Shown: positions 1 to 7,401 of the stretch, piece by piece | How positions within the stretch are numbered: position 1 is the first letter of the stretch | How the letters are laid out: the number at the start of each line of letters is the position of its first letter | Source of the DNA: Saprospiraceae bacterium | Lineage (GTDB): Bacteria > Bacteroidota > Bacteroidia > Chitinophagales > Saprospiraceae | Direction of reading: 5' to 3' | DNA: 42,325 bases | Assembly: GCA_028280415.1 (NCBI GenBank) | Contig: JANQLV010000055.1 | Coordinates: 1-42,325, forward strand | Position numbers and translations under genes: made by a program | The notes under the pieces: model-generated | Told to the model about the DNA's origin: nothing | Seen by the model: the letters and a program-made list of their open reading frames with translations, nothing else | The model's database searches: none

Positions 1-202
1 CTGTGGCTTCCGATGCCGCTTGTCCGGTCATTGAGGAATAATCCAAGATTACTTTCGGGGAAAAACATTGCTCAACGATTTGCCAATCTTTTTGATCAGT
101 GGCCTTAAATAAGGTGTTAATTCTCTCTTGAATGCGATTCATTTCCTGTCCATTTGAGTTCAATGAAAAAAGGCACAAGAGCCCAATTATAAAATTCTTC
201 AT
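1..202 (-). CDS. SnoaL-like/NTF2-fold exported protein (3' part cut by window edge)
   Basis: Reading the minus strand from the ATG at 200-202 gives an open frame of 67 codons that runs off the left edge. The first 19 residues are a short hydrophobic Sec-type signal (MKNFIIGLLCLFSLNSNGQ). The following residues, RIQERINTLFKATDQKDW and then VILDYSSMTG, match the opening helix and first strand of SnoaL-like (NTF2 fold) proteins, where a helix with a DW motif precedes a D-Y/F-S segment. Such proteins are small alpha+beta barrels, often of unknown substrate. Only the N-terminal half is visible, so catalytic residues cannot be judged. A TAnnTTTG box lies just upstream. Confidence 0.6.
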   Translation of the reverse strand, partial: MKNFIIGLLCLFSLNSNGQEMNRIQERINTLFKATDQKDWQIVEQCFSPKVILDYSSMTGQAASEAT

Positions 203-224
203 ATCATTTGTTTTATTGTTGATA

Positions 225-232
225 CAAAGTTA
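225..232 (-). promoter_or_regulatory. Bacteroidota-type -7 box for the SnoaL-like gene
   Basis: On the minus strand these bases read TAACTTTG, an exact match to the TAnnTTTG -7 consensus of Bacteroidota primary sigma factor promoters. It lies 23 bp upstream of the ATG at 202, which would give a leader of roughly 15 nt. No clearly spaced -33 TTG was found, so this is a consensus match only. Confidence 0.4.
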
Positions 233-283
233 GGCTGGACAACAAGGAATCTATTTATGAAATCAAATCAAGAAGTATAAATT

Positions 284-1204
284 TCAAAGACGAGCATTTT
301 TCCGGTATGCTCCAGGTGTGGTTTGAGTATGTTTTTTAAAAAAATTATTAAAGTTGTTGGGCGCATCAAATTGGAGTTGATAAGCTATTTCTTTAATGCT
401 CAGATTGGTTTGGGTCAAATAGGATTTTGCATGATGTATCAAATGGCTGTGAATATGCTGTAAAGCTGTCTTACCGGAAATCCCTTTTATGACAGCATTC
501 AAATGGTTGGGGTGAACATTCAGTAAATTGGCATAAAAAGAAGGCGAATGCAGATTTTTTGTGGAGTCCCATGCTGCATCCTCTCTAAGATGAAGTTCTA
601 TGAGTTTTTGGTATCTACTCAACAGTTTTACATCAGCCGAGCGAATGGCCTGATCGGCTTCCTTTGGTGGAAGCTGTCGATTAAAATAACGCTTAACATG
701 ATTTAAAAGCAATAAGATATAAGTATTGATAAATTCAAACTTATCCGGATTGGAACTATGATATTCTTTGTAAATTCTATTGAATACTTCCAGAATTTCC
801 CCTGCCTCTTTAACATTTACATTAAAAGGAATCGTCTCTTCGATTTTCAAAAAAGGAAACTGCTCCAAAAAATTATTGAACAAACTGGAACGACTCAAGA
901 ATTCCTGCGTCATCATCACATAGAAACCTTCCCAGTCAGGTGCAATATCCCATGACAGAATTTGAAATGGTGAATTGAAAAAAATTACCGGACCTTCGGG
1001 GAAGTCCGTGAAGTGGCTCGAAATAGCTTTTCCCTTCCCTCCCATCTTTATAGCAATGGCATAAAAGGCATGCCGAAAAGGAGGCATTTGATGAACAACG
1101 CTTGGCATATTCTCTTCAAAACTCCGAATGTCAAACTGTTCATATTTCGGCGCTGGAACATGAATGGCTCGACAATAGGCTGATATGGTTTTGAAGTTTT
1201 TCAT
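284..1204 (-). CDS. AraC-family transcriptional regulator
   Basis: This is a 306-aa DNA-binding regulator. Residues about 20-170 look like a cupin-type sensory domain, and about 205-304 form the double helix-turn-helix AraC domain. The second HTH is clear (LSIKEIAYQLQFDAPNNFNN, then FFKKHTQTTPGAYR). I chose the start at 1204 (MKNFKTIS). The same frame stays open to 1318, but that extension overlaps the upstream small gene, and the 1204 ATG shares one base with that gene's TAA stop (TAATG), a classic coupling arrangement. The gene is the last of a minus-strand unit with a lipoprotein hydrolase and a 68-aa membrane protein. It may regulate that unit; the ligand is unknown. Confidence 0.9.
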   Translation of the reverse strand: MKNFKTISAYCRAIHVPAPKYEQFDIRSFEENMPSVVHQMPPFRHAFYAIAIKMGGKGKAISSHFTDFPEGPVIFFNSPFQILSWDIAPDWEGFYVMMTQEFLSRSSLFNNFLEQFPFLKIEETIPFNVNVKEAGEILEVFNRIYKEYHSSNPDKFEFINTYILLLLNHVKRYFNRQLPPKEADQAIRSADVKLLSRYQKLIELHLREDAAWDSTKNLHSPSFYANLLNVHPNHLNAVIKGISGKTALQHIHSHLIHHAKSYLTQTNLSIKEIAYQLQFDAPNNFNNFFKKHTQTTPGAYRKNARL

Positions 1205-1410
1205 TATGCTTCCTTTAATCTTGTTTCCTTCCATATTCTCCTTATTATTATTGGTCCGATTAACCAATAAACCAATGCCGTAAAGACTCCTGGGAAATAG
1301 CCCCCAACGATAATACAAAATATCGGATGGGCGATAGCATTGCCCATTATCCCGTATATTATAAAGAACAGAGGAATTATCATTGGAGGTTTTATTTTTT
1401 TATAAGACAT
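1204..1410 (-). CDS. Small two-helix membrane protein, 68 aa, uncharacterised
   Basis: The product is a short hydrophobic protein with two predicted membrane segments (about residues 9-27 and 30-57), a basic N-terminus (MSYKKIK) and a basic C-terminal tail (RRIWKETRLKEA). I do not recognise the family. Reality is supported by packing: its ATG is one base after the stop of the upstream hydrolase (TAA A ATG), and its own stop overlaps the ATG of the AraC gene by one base. That spacing implies translational coupling of all three. By context it may be an envelope partner of the lipoprotein hydrolase or a sensory accessory to the regulator; this is inference. Confidence 0.65.
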   Translation of the reverse strand: MSYKKIKPPMIIPLFFIIYGIMGNAIAHPIFCIIVGGYFPGVFTALVYWLIGPIIIRRIWKETRLKEA

Positions 1411-1411
1411 T

Positions 1412-2707
1412 TTAGCCTTTATTATAAACCGTATTTATCCAATCCACAATTGTATCCAGATATTCAGGATGTAATTTTGCCCAGTAGGGAAAATCACTAT
1501 CACCAACATAATACATAGAGTGGTTTGCTCCTTCCAGCAAATAGATATCGAAATCTTGATTAGTTGCTTTTGTCAAAGCATCAGATATGTTTTGATGGCT
1601 GGTCAAAGGAATTATTTCATCCAGTGTACCTTGTAGTATTAATACAGGTTGTTCCGTTTTTTCAAAAAAAGGAATGGGGGAATAATTCAACTTTGTATCA
1701 ATTCGTACTTCATCAAGATTCGGGATCCATACATATTTAAGCCACTCTTCTGATCCTTGCAGGGCTATTTGATTTTCCAGATCCGTCCTTTCTACTTTTC
1801 CTGCAATGTATTCAAAAACCTTTCTTTGCAAATCTGTAGCCTCAAGGAGCTTTTGATTTAGATTATCCTTGTTTCTGTTTTTCCAGAAATTCAAATCACT
1901 TTCGAGCAATGAAGTCCCGGGACAGCTTACAGCAATTCCATATTTAAGTTCGCTTAGCTCTGTTAAGATATGTGGAACTTTTGCTCCGCCTTGACTGCTA
2001 CCTTTTATTCCAACATTTGATAAAGATAAACCGGTTGATTTGGAGAAATGCCTGATAGCATTCACATCATCAGATACCAATTCTTGCATTGCGGCTTCTT
2101 CCCAATTTCCTTCTGATTTCCCTGTTCCCCTTTTATCATAATGAAAGGTAGTGAATCCTTTTTCCGCAAAAAGGATTGCCTCCGCGCGAGATGCACTTCG
2201 ATCTGCATTTCCAGAAGAACTTATTAAAACAAGTCCCTGATCAGACGATTGCTCTGGATACCAAATAGTTCCATTCAATGTATGTCCATTAGAAGTAAAA
2301 CTTATATCCTGATTTCCTAGTTTTTGCCCACTGCCAGCTTGCTCTTTTTTAAGAAGATATGGGACCTCTATTGAATCAACCCTCAATAAACCTTCAAGTT
2401 GGGAATTATTATTCGTCCATTTATTCCGAAATATATAAGTATAAAAATCACTTCTTAGTACAAAACTAATGGAATCTTGATGGACCGTTATATCTCTAAG
2501 AGGTATTCTGTTGGCGTTTTGTGCTAAACTGGAAAAAAAGACCTTAAAACCTGAGCTGTCTTTCTCAATATCAAAACTCACAAAATCATTGAAATTTCCA
2601 TACTTGATCAGACCACTATACGTTCCTGTTCTTCCGGTATCATTAACCTGCTTTTGTTTACAAGCTAAAGTTCCAATTATCAATATCGCCAACAGTATTT
2701 GCTTCAT
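1412..2707 (-). CDS. Alpha/beta hydrolase lipoprotein (S33 or acyl-peptidase-like)
   Basis: This 431-aa protein begins with a lipoprotein signal peptide whose lipobox Cys is C16 (IGTLAC), so it is probably membrane-anchored outside the cytoplasm. Residues about 25-125 form a beta-rich N-terminal domain of a kind seen before secreted hydrolases. The hydrolase domain spans about 135-430. The likely catalytic triad is Ser238 in the nucleophile elbow GSSQGG, Asp363 in GTLDEIIP and His396 in GANHSMYY. HYDKRGTGKSEG (189-200) is the usual strand after the oxyanion region. The family includes dienelactone hydrolase-like and serine aminopeptidase-like enzymes; the substrate cannot be told. It is first in the three-gene coupled unit ending in the AraC regulator. 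Confidence 0.87.
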   Translation of the reverse strand: MKQILLAILIIGTLACKQKQVNDTGRTGTYSGLIKYGNFNDFVSFDIEKDSSGFKVFFSSLAQNANRIPLRDITVHQDSISFVLRSDFYTYIFRNKWTNNNSQLEGLLRVDSIEVPYLLKKEQAGSGQKLGNQDISFTSNGHTLNGTIWYPEQSSDQGLVLISSSGNADRSASRAEAILFAEKGFTTFHYDKRGTGKSEGNWEEAAMQELVSDDVNAIRHFSKSTGLSLSNVGIKGSSQGGAKVPHILTELSELKYGIAVSCPGTSLLESDLNFWKNRNKDNLNQKLLEATDLQRKVFEYIAGKVERTDLENQIALQGSEEWLKYVWIPNLDEVRIDTKLNYSPIPFFEKTEQPVLILQGTLDEIIPLTSHQNISDALTKATNQDFDIYLLEGANHSMYYVGDSDFPYWAKLHPEYLDTIVDWINTVYNKG

Positions 2708-2794
2708 GATTTTCTTTGATTTTCAGAAATACACTTAAATAAAAACAGGATCATTAATAGTTTCGAAGGATTTGCTATTCTTTATAACCGGGAA

Positions 2795-3145
2795 CTAGCC
2801 TTTATAAGTCATCAGGCACAGGTATTGTTCGCTTCCTGCTCCAATTATTAATTCTTTGAAAGCTTTATCTTTTTCGGCATATTTAGATGAAAACAGACAA
2901 TAGTACCAGCCTTTATAGGCGTTTTGATAAGTGATAAGAATATCCTTTTTATTATCCCCGTCTAAATCCCCTATAAAGTTAATAATTACTTTTGATTCAT
3001 AATTGTATCTATTTCCAAGTCCGGAAAAGCAATCCATTTTAAGTAATAATTGATCATACATTTTTTTACCGATTTCATACTGAAATCTAAGGATATAGAC
3101 CCAGGGCTTATCAAAATAAAAACAATGGATACATTGCTTAATCAT
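2795..3145 (-). CDS. Hypothetical protein with one FG-GAP/VCBS-like motif, possibly a C-terminal remnant
   Basis: This 116-aa ORF has no recognisable signal peptide. It carries one motif, FIGDLDGDNKKDILITYQ, which resembles the calcium-binding FG-GAP/VCBS repeat loop (DxDxDxxxDI) usually found as one of several in extracellular proteins or near the C-terminus of small lipoproteins. A stop codon sits six codons upstream of the ATG, so no longer version exists in this frame. The lack of a signal and the single repeat suggest a fragment of a longer exported protein. It is divergent from the dioxygenase gene (41 bp between starts). Translation is plausible but unproven. Confidence 0.45.
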   Translation of the reverse strand: MIKQCIHCFYFDKPWVYILRFQYEIGKKMYDQLLLKMDCFSGLGNRYNYESKVIINFIGDLDGDNKKDILITYQNAYKGWYYCLFSSKYAEKDKAFKELIIGAGSEQYLCLMTYKG

Positions 3146-3186
3146 ATTTATTATATTTGATTATTCTTCAATAACCCCAATATCTA

Positions 3187-3891
3187 ATGAATGCTATTCA
3201 ATTAAAATTCAAATTCGATGCTCAACGAATTCACAAAGAATTACTGGCTATTGCTGATTCTTTTAAAACTATTTATACTCCGAGTACCCAATTCGATCAA
3301 TTAAGTGGTATGCATCTTATTTTGCCTTTACCCGAAAATAAAAAGAACGATGAGGGATATACCTACCAATATTCTCAAGAGTTGAAACAAAGCCCTTATT
3401 TGCAATCAGTATTGGAGACCTTTCAATGTGATAAATTTGTCTATAGGGTGCATAATCTAAAAGCCAATAGCAACATTGAGCCGCATCGGGATCGTCGCAA
3501 AGGCCTGGGTGACAGGATAGTTCGAATACTTATTCCGGTGACAACCAATGAAGAAGTTTATTTTTACGTGAAAGGAGAAAGAGTTAATATGCAAAATGGA
3601 GAATGCTGGTTTGCAGATGTAACACAATTACACAAGGTAGAAAATCGATCAGATCAGCATCGTCTTCAATTAATGATCGATTGTGATTTGAACAATTGGT
3701 GGAAAGAAATTTTAAGCGCGCAAGGCGTAGTATTGGAAAAAGAACATTTTGAATGGAGAGAATATACTATAAAAGAACTTCAAATGATGAAAGAAAATAT
3801 CCGATCTATTGGCATACCATTTGATCAATCAATAATGGAAAAAATCGATCTAAGGATTGATAAGAAGACAAAGGATTTTAATCGATCCTAA
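3187..3891 (+). CDS. Aspartyl/asparaginyl beta-hydroxylase-like Fe(II)/2-oxoglutarate dioxygenase
   Basis: This 234-aa soluble protein fits the Asp/Asn beta-hydroxylase family, a double-stranded beta-helix dioxygenase that uses Fe(II) and 2-oxoglutarate. The iron-binding facial triad appears as His100 and Asp102 (NIEPHRDRRKG) with His149 (TQLHKVENRS). Arg159 (QHRLQLMIDC) is placed to hold the 2-oxoglutarate carboxylate. RIVRILIPVTTN (110-121) and the GECWFADV strand (138-145) complete the core. A lysine- and glutamate-rich helical tail of about 50 residues follows. There is no signal peptide, so it is likely cytoplasmic. The neighbours give no pathway clue; bacterial members may modify small molecules or proteins. 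Confidence 0.82.
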   Translation: MNAIQLKFKFDAQRIHKELLAIADSFKTIYTPSTQFDQLSGMHLILPLPENKKNDEGYTYQYSQELKQSPYLQSVLETFQCDKFVYRVHNLKANSNIEPHRDRRKGLGDRIVRILIPVTTNEEVYFYVKGERVNMQNGECWFADVTQLHKVENRSDQHRLQLMIDCDLNNWWKEILSAQGVVLEKEHFEWREYTIKELQMMKENIRSIGIPFDQSIMEKIDLRIDKKTKDFNRS

Positions 3892-4051
3892 TTATTTGGA
3901 TGGATTATCAAATAGTATATTTTCACTGTGCATAATTTATCTCTGATAGCCTAGTAATTACAAGTCTTATAACATCACTTTCATGTCAAATGCCGACATC
4001 TTGTCCTGCTATTCTTTTGTATCTTGTGGCCGCTCAAATGCTCCCTGCATT

Positions 4052-4070
4052 CAGAAGGTGTAAACTTCTG
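4052..4070 (+). promoter_or_regulatory. Small hairpin in the leader of the 4115 gene
   Basis: CAGAAG (4052-4057) and CTTCTG (4065-4070) form a perfect 6-bp stem with a 7-nt loop, 45 bp upstream of the ATG at 4115. It could be a 5' UTR stem or an operator. No poly-T follows, so it is not a good terminator. The rest of 3892-4114 shows no gene. Confidence 0.3.
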
Positions 4071-4114
4071 TAAAGAAAATACGAAAAAGAATAAAAGGAC
4101 GTTAGTTTAAAAAC

Positions 4115-4498
4115 ATGATCAGTCAAATCAGAAATAGCCTATTTGTTAAAGCCCTTTGGGGACTGATGGGGCTTTATCTGCTCAACATAAGTGTTGATCC
4201 TGCTGATCCTTTTCCCGATCACATTCCAGAAGATTTATCCTTTAATGATCAGGAGAGCATCATTGAGATTTTTTTTGAGAAAATCTTGGGTTATGAAAAT
4301 GCCCTGGAAGAGTATGATGATCATGACAGGGAGGACCACAATAACAAAAACAATGTTAAGCTAGACTTCATCGATTCTTTATTTGATATTAATGATGCTT
4401 CAGTACTCATAGAAACCAGAAAACAAATACTTCCTCACTTCGACAGCCGTTTGAACAACGGTTTTTATCGAATAGATATTCCACCGCCTAAAGTTTGA
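4115..4498 (+). CDS. Small conserved-type hypothetical protein paired with the HAEPLYID gene
   Basis: This 127-aa protein has one N-terminal hydrophobic segment (about residues 8-26, FVKALWGLMGLYLLNISVD) that could be a membrane anchor. An acidic, Asp/His/Asn-rich middle follows (EEYDDHDREDHNNKNN, 90 region), and the C-terminus is proline-ended (DIPPPKV). I recall proteins of this look directly before HAEPLYID-type genes in other Bacteroidota, but I cannot name a characterised family. The acidic His/Asp stretch could bind metal; that is a guess. It is 82 bp upstream of the outer membrane-type gene and most likely co-transcribed with it. Confidence 0.72.
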   Translation: MISQIRNSLFVKALWGLMGLYLLNISVDPADPFPDHIPEDLSFNDQESIIEIFFEKILGYENALEEYDDHDREDHNNKNNVKLDFIDSLFDINDASVLIETRKQILPHFDSRLNNGFYRIDIPPPKV

Positions 4499-4580
4499 TT
4501 TGCTTTTTATTCTGAAAAATAATTCCTGATGCTTTAATAGCGATCAGGTTAATTAAATCGTATTAAAAATCAAATCAAAA

Positions 4581-5441
4581 ATGAACATCAAAGAAATATT
4601 GATGCTGCTAATTCTATTGGCATCAACAATGCATTCTATGGCCCAAATCACGGATGCAGAAAAAGACAGTATTTATATAAAACAAATAGAGGACCACAGA
4701 GAACCGGATAAAGTCTTGCATGCCGAGCCTTTATACATAGACCTAATTCGAGACCTTGGCGCACGCAAAGGTGAAAAGGAATGGAACATAGGTTTGGGTT
4801 TAACAGACAATTTGAATTTTGACGCTTATGAAGCCCTGATAGAATACGAATGGGCTCCCATAGACAGATTAGGGCTGGAAGTAGAATTGCCTTTCACCTT
4901 TTATTCAACGATAAATGGAACAGAAAAAGATTCAATTCCTTCTAATCAACTGAACAGTCTGAAGCTCGCCGCTCAATGGTCATTTTTTGTTAATGAACCC
5001 ATGGCCACTTCAATGGCTCTTGGATATATCAATGAATTTGAATTATCCGATTTCAGGAATTTTGGAAGCCCACTCATTAAAGGGAACATATATAATCCCT
5101 TCCTCGTGGTCGCCAAACGCTGGGGAAACAATTTCCATACTTTGGTTTATACCGGACCAATGATTGAACAGGTTTTTGAAACCAACAAGTTTCACGCTTC
5201 CTATGATATCAATTCCAGCTTCCACTATATGATTCCAGGGACAAGAAACTTCATTGGTGTGGAATTTAATAAAATCATTGACCAGGGTAACTTCGACATG
5301 GTCATGCGCCCTCAAATACGAGTGGGTATTGCGGACAATTTATTGATTGGAATTGTTGCAGGAGTCCCTGTAAGTAGAGAAAACGAAAGATTAAGCTCTT
5401 TTGTGAGGCTGATATGGGAACCGGGGCATCATAAGAAATAG
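4581..5441 (+). CDS. HAEPLYID family protein, probable outer membrane beta-barrel
   Basis: This 286-aa exported protein has a Sec signal (residues 1-21, ending MHSMAQ). It carries the family signature HAEPLYID at residues 47-54, followed by LIRDLGARKGEKEWN. From about residue 65 onward, alternating aromatic and polar strands (for example EALIEYEWAPIDRLGLEVEL) with short turns look like a transmembrane beta-barrel. The last strand ends SSFVRLIWEPGHHKK; the final His-His-Lys-Lys is unlike the usual terminal aromatic of barrels. The family has no established function known to me. It lies with the small hypothetical at 4115 as a two-gene cassette and is followed by a long spacer. Confidence 0.8.
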   Translation: MNIKEILMLLILLASTMHSMAQITDAEKDSIYIKQIEDHREPDKVLHAEPLYIDLIRDLGARKGEKEWNIGLGLTDNLNFDAYEALIEYEWAPIDRLGLEVELPFTFYSTINGTEKDSIPSNQLNSLKLAAQWSFFVNEPMATSMALGYINEFELSDFRNFGSPLIKGNIYNPFLVVAKRWGNNFHTLVYTGPMIEQVFETNKFHASYDINSSFHYMIPGTRNFIGVEFNKIIDQGNFDMVMRPQIRVGIADNLLIGIVAGVPVSRENERLSSFVRLIWEPGHHKK

Positions 5442-5466
5442 GAAACAGCCTTCAATAATATGAATG

Positions 5467-5559
5467 CGTAGTGCGGAATAATTAGTTAAAAATAAGTGTT
5501 TTAAAGCTTAACAGTTGAAGTTCTGTTCAATAGCTGTAACACTTAAAATCCGCACTACG
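5467..5559. repeat. Long imperfect palindrome with 11-bp perfect outer arms
   Basis: CGTAGTGCGGA at 5467-5477 is the exact reverse complement of TCCGCACTACG at 5549-5559. Nested within are AAGTGTT (5494-5500) and AACACTT (5538-5544), so most of the 93 bp could fold back on itself. It may be a large terminator-like hairpin after the HAEPLYID gene or a small mobile or REP-like remnant. No target-site duplication was confirmed. Confidence 0.55.
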
Positions 5560-5575
5560 TTTACTATAACAAAGC

Positions 5576-5687
5576 TAACTACTAAACTTTCCCTGCCAAT
5601 GGTAGCAGTAAAAATTAAAGCTGTTGCTGCATTTTATTTTTGTAAATTAACATTAGCTCCTGCTAATAGCAAAGTTTTTACCTGATG
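5576..5687 (-). pseudogene. Remnant of an ankyrin-repeat gene
   Basis: The minus-strand translation reads HQVKTLLLAGANVNLQK, an in-frame TAA, then NAATALIFTATIGRESL. It aligns residue for residue with part of the intact ankyrin protein encoded at 7402-7935 (HQAEILLGAGANVNLQN, NAATALTFAATFGNENL). Nucleotide similarity is also plain, for example a shared run around TTGTAAATT and ATTAGCTCCTGCT. The sequence just downstream on the minus strand (about 5550-5575) also resembles 7355-7375, but the roughly 140 bp between these two parts in the intact copy is missing here. The stop codon and the deletion show it is dead. Confidence 0.75.
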
Positions 5688-5840
5688 CTCCTACCCCGGG
5701 AATTTCAGGGACATCCTATTTTCATCCTGTATTTGTTTGATGATGTAGTTTATAAGTTCTTGACAAATTAAAATTACAGGTTTCACGAAGGATTTCTTTA
5801 ATAAAAACGTCTAATTACAAAAACGATTAAATGCCTTAAA

Positions 5841-7310
5841 ATGAAAAAAAGAATATGGACGCTCCTGGCAAGTTATTTAACTATTGCAATATGCATTAAG
5901 GGTCAAATAACATACCCCATTGTAGATACCGGTGTATCCGACTTTTATGATAATTCTTCAATTATTAGTCCTCCAAATACGGGGGAAACATTTTATGGTC
6001 AGGATGCGACATATTCTGGAAACCAGCCTTCCTATACCAATAATGGTGATGGAACAGTAACGGACAATGTTACAGGCCTGATGTGGCAAAAAAATATGGG
6101 CGCTAAAATTTCCTATGTGGACGCTTTAATAAAAGCAGACACCATGAGTCTGGGTGATCATAATGATTGGCGCATTCCTACAATTAAGGAATTATATTCA
6201 TTAGCATTGTTTACAGGACGGTGTCTTGGAGATCAAGCAGTTTACAAATTTATAGATACTGTATATTTTGACCAGCCAATTGGAGATGTTTCCTTGGGAG
6301 AAAGAGAAATTGACGCTCAGGTATGGTCTAAAACACATTATGTTGATTTGATTATGACCGGTGATACCGCAATCTTTGGATATAACTTTGTGGATGGAAG
6401 GCTAAAAGGGTATCCAAAATATTCACCGACAGATGGTACTCCAAATACATTCTATTTTAGAATGGTCCGTGGAAATACAACATATGGGGTAAATGATTTT
6501 ACTGATAATGCTGATGGAACTATAACAGATAATGCAACAGGATTAATGTGGCAACAATCCGATGATGGGAACGCCTACGATTGGGAGGATGCATTAGCCT
6601 ATGCTGAAAATCTTAGCCTGGCGACTTACGAGGACTGGCGTTTACCAAATGCGAAAGAATTGCAGAGTATTGTTGATTATACAAGAAGTCCGAATACAAG
6701 CTCATCACCTGCGATTGATCCCTTGTTCTCTTGTACACCAATCACCGACCCAAATGGTAATTCTGGACAATATGGTTACTATTGGAGCAGTTCTCCTCTT
6801 CAAGATGGACCAGAACCATATTCGGATGCTGTATATTTCTGTTTTGGTAAAGCACAAGGACAAATGGAACTCCCTCCTGGTTCAGGTAATCTTCAATTAT
6901 TAGACGTGCATGGCGCTGGTGCTCAAAGAAACGACCCGAAAACCGGCGATCCGAATGACTTCCCAGATTACTTCGGACCTCAAGGTGATATTCGTTATGT
7001 TTTTAATTTTGTCCGTTGTGTTAGAGATGTTGATTCAACAACATCCATTAAAGAATCCGATTCAAAAATTAACTTTAATCTATATCCAAATCCCGCTAAG
7101 TCAAGTCTAACAGTAGAAGTTTCTCCTGATCATGCGCATGAATTAGATAAAATTGAGATAAGAGATTTGTTTGGAAGGCAAATTAAAATAGTAACCGACA
7201 TCAATAGCTACCAGAAAGATATCAACATTTCGAATTTGCCAAATGGCTCTTATCTCTTGAGCATCTATACAGTTCAAGGAAATTTTACAAAACAGTTTAT
7301 TGTAAAATAA
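5841..7310 (+). CDS. T9SS-secreted protein with two DUF1566 domains
   Basis: This 489-aa protein has a Sec signal (residues 1-22, ending IKGQ). It has two copies of the DUF1566 (Lcl C-terminal-like) domain, a fold related to C-type lectin or sulfatase-modifying-like modules. The first runs about 65-210 and opens GTVTDNVTGLMWQKN; the second runs about 218-398 and opens GTITDNATGLMWQQS. Both include the D-W-R-[IL]-P motif (109-113 and 265-269) followed by KEL. The C-terminal 80 residues are a type A T9SS sorting domain: NLYPNPAKSSL near 413, then NGSYLLSIYTVQGN and a basic end, KQFIVK. It is predicted to be secreted or attached to the cell surface. Function is unknown; such proteins may bind ligands. 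Confidence 0.88.
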   Translation: MKKRIWTLLASYLTIAICIKGQITYPIVDTGVSDFYDNSSIISPPNTGETFYGQDATYSGNQPSYTNNGDGTVTDNVTGLMWQKNMGAKISYVDALIKADTMSLGDHNDWRIPTIKELYSLALFTGRCLGDQAVYKFIDTVYFDQPIGDVSLGEREIDAQVWSKTHYVDLIMTGDTAIFGYNFVDGRLKGYPKYSPTDGTPNTFYFRMVRGNTTYGVNDFTDNADGTITDNATGLMWQQSDDGNAYDWEDALAYAENLSLATYEDWRLPNAKELQSIVDYTRSPNTSSSPAIDPLFSCTPITDPNGNSGQYGYYWSSSPLQDGPEPYSDAVYFCFGKAQGQMELPPGSGNLQLLDVHGAGAQRNDPKTGDPNDFPDYFGPQGDIRYVFNFVRCVRDVDSTTSIKESDSKINFNLYPNPAKSSLTVEVSPDHAHELDKIEIRDLFGRQIKIVTDINSYQKDINISNLPNGSYLLSIYTVQGNFTKQFIVK

Positions 7311-7401
7311 AGCTGCTGAAATTCGGGATGCCCCCTGTTAAATACTAAAAATGCCTAACAGTCTGCGCTAAGCTTACTATACCAAAGCAGTCAGTCGCGC
7401 T

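Larger units (their letters stand above)
5442..5840. other. 399-bp spacer: long inverted repeat plus decayed ankyrin fragment
   Basis: No intact gene is visible. The left part (5467-5559) is bounded by an 11-bp perfect inverted repeat. The middle (5576-5687) is a degenerate copy of part of the ankyrin gene at 7402-7935. The right part, 5690-5840, is AT-rich and probably contains the promoter of the DUF1566 gene, although I could not fix a convincing TAnnTTTG box. Confidence 0.7.

Noticed and set aside
1205-1318. N-terminal extension of the AraC gene to an ATG at 1318
   Set aside because: It overlaps the upstream 68-aa gene and starts with a sequence unlike AraC proteins. The TAATG junction at 1204 gives a better start.
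1327-1518. Plus-strand open frame across the small membrane gene and hydrolase end
   Set aside because: It is antisense to the coupled three-gene unit and shows no protein features.
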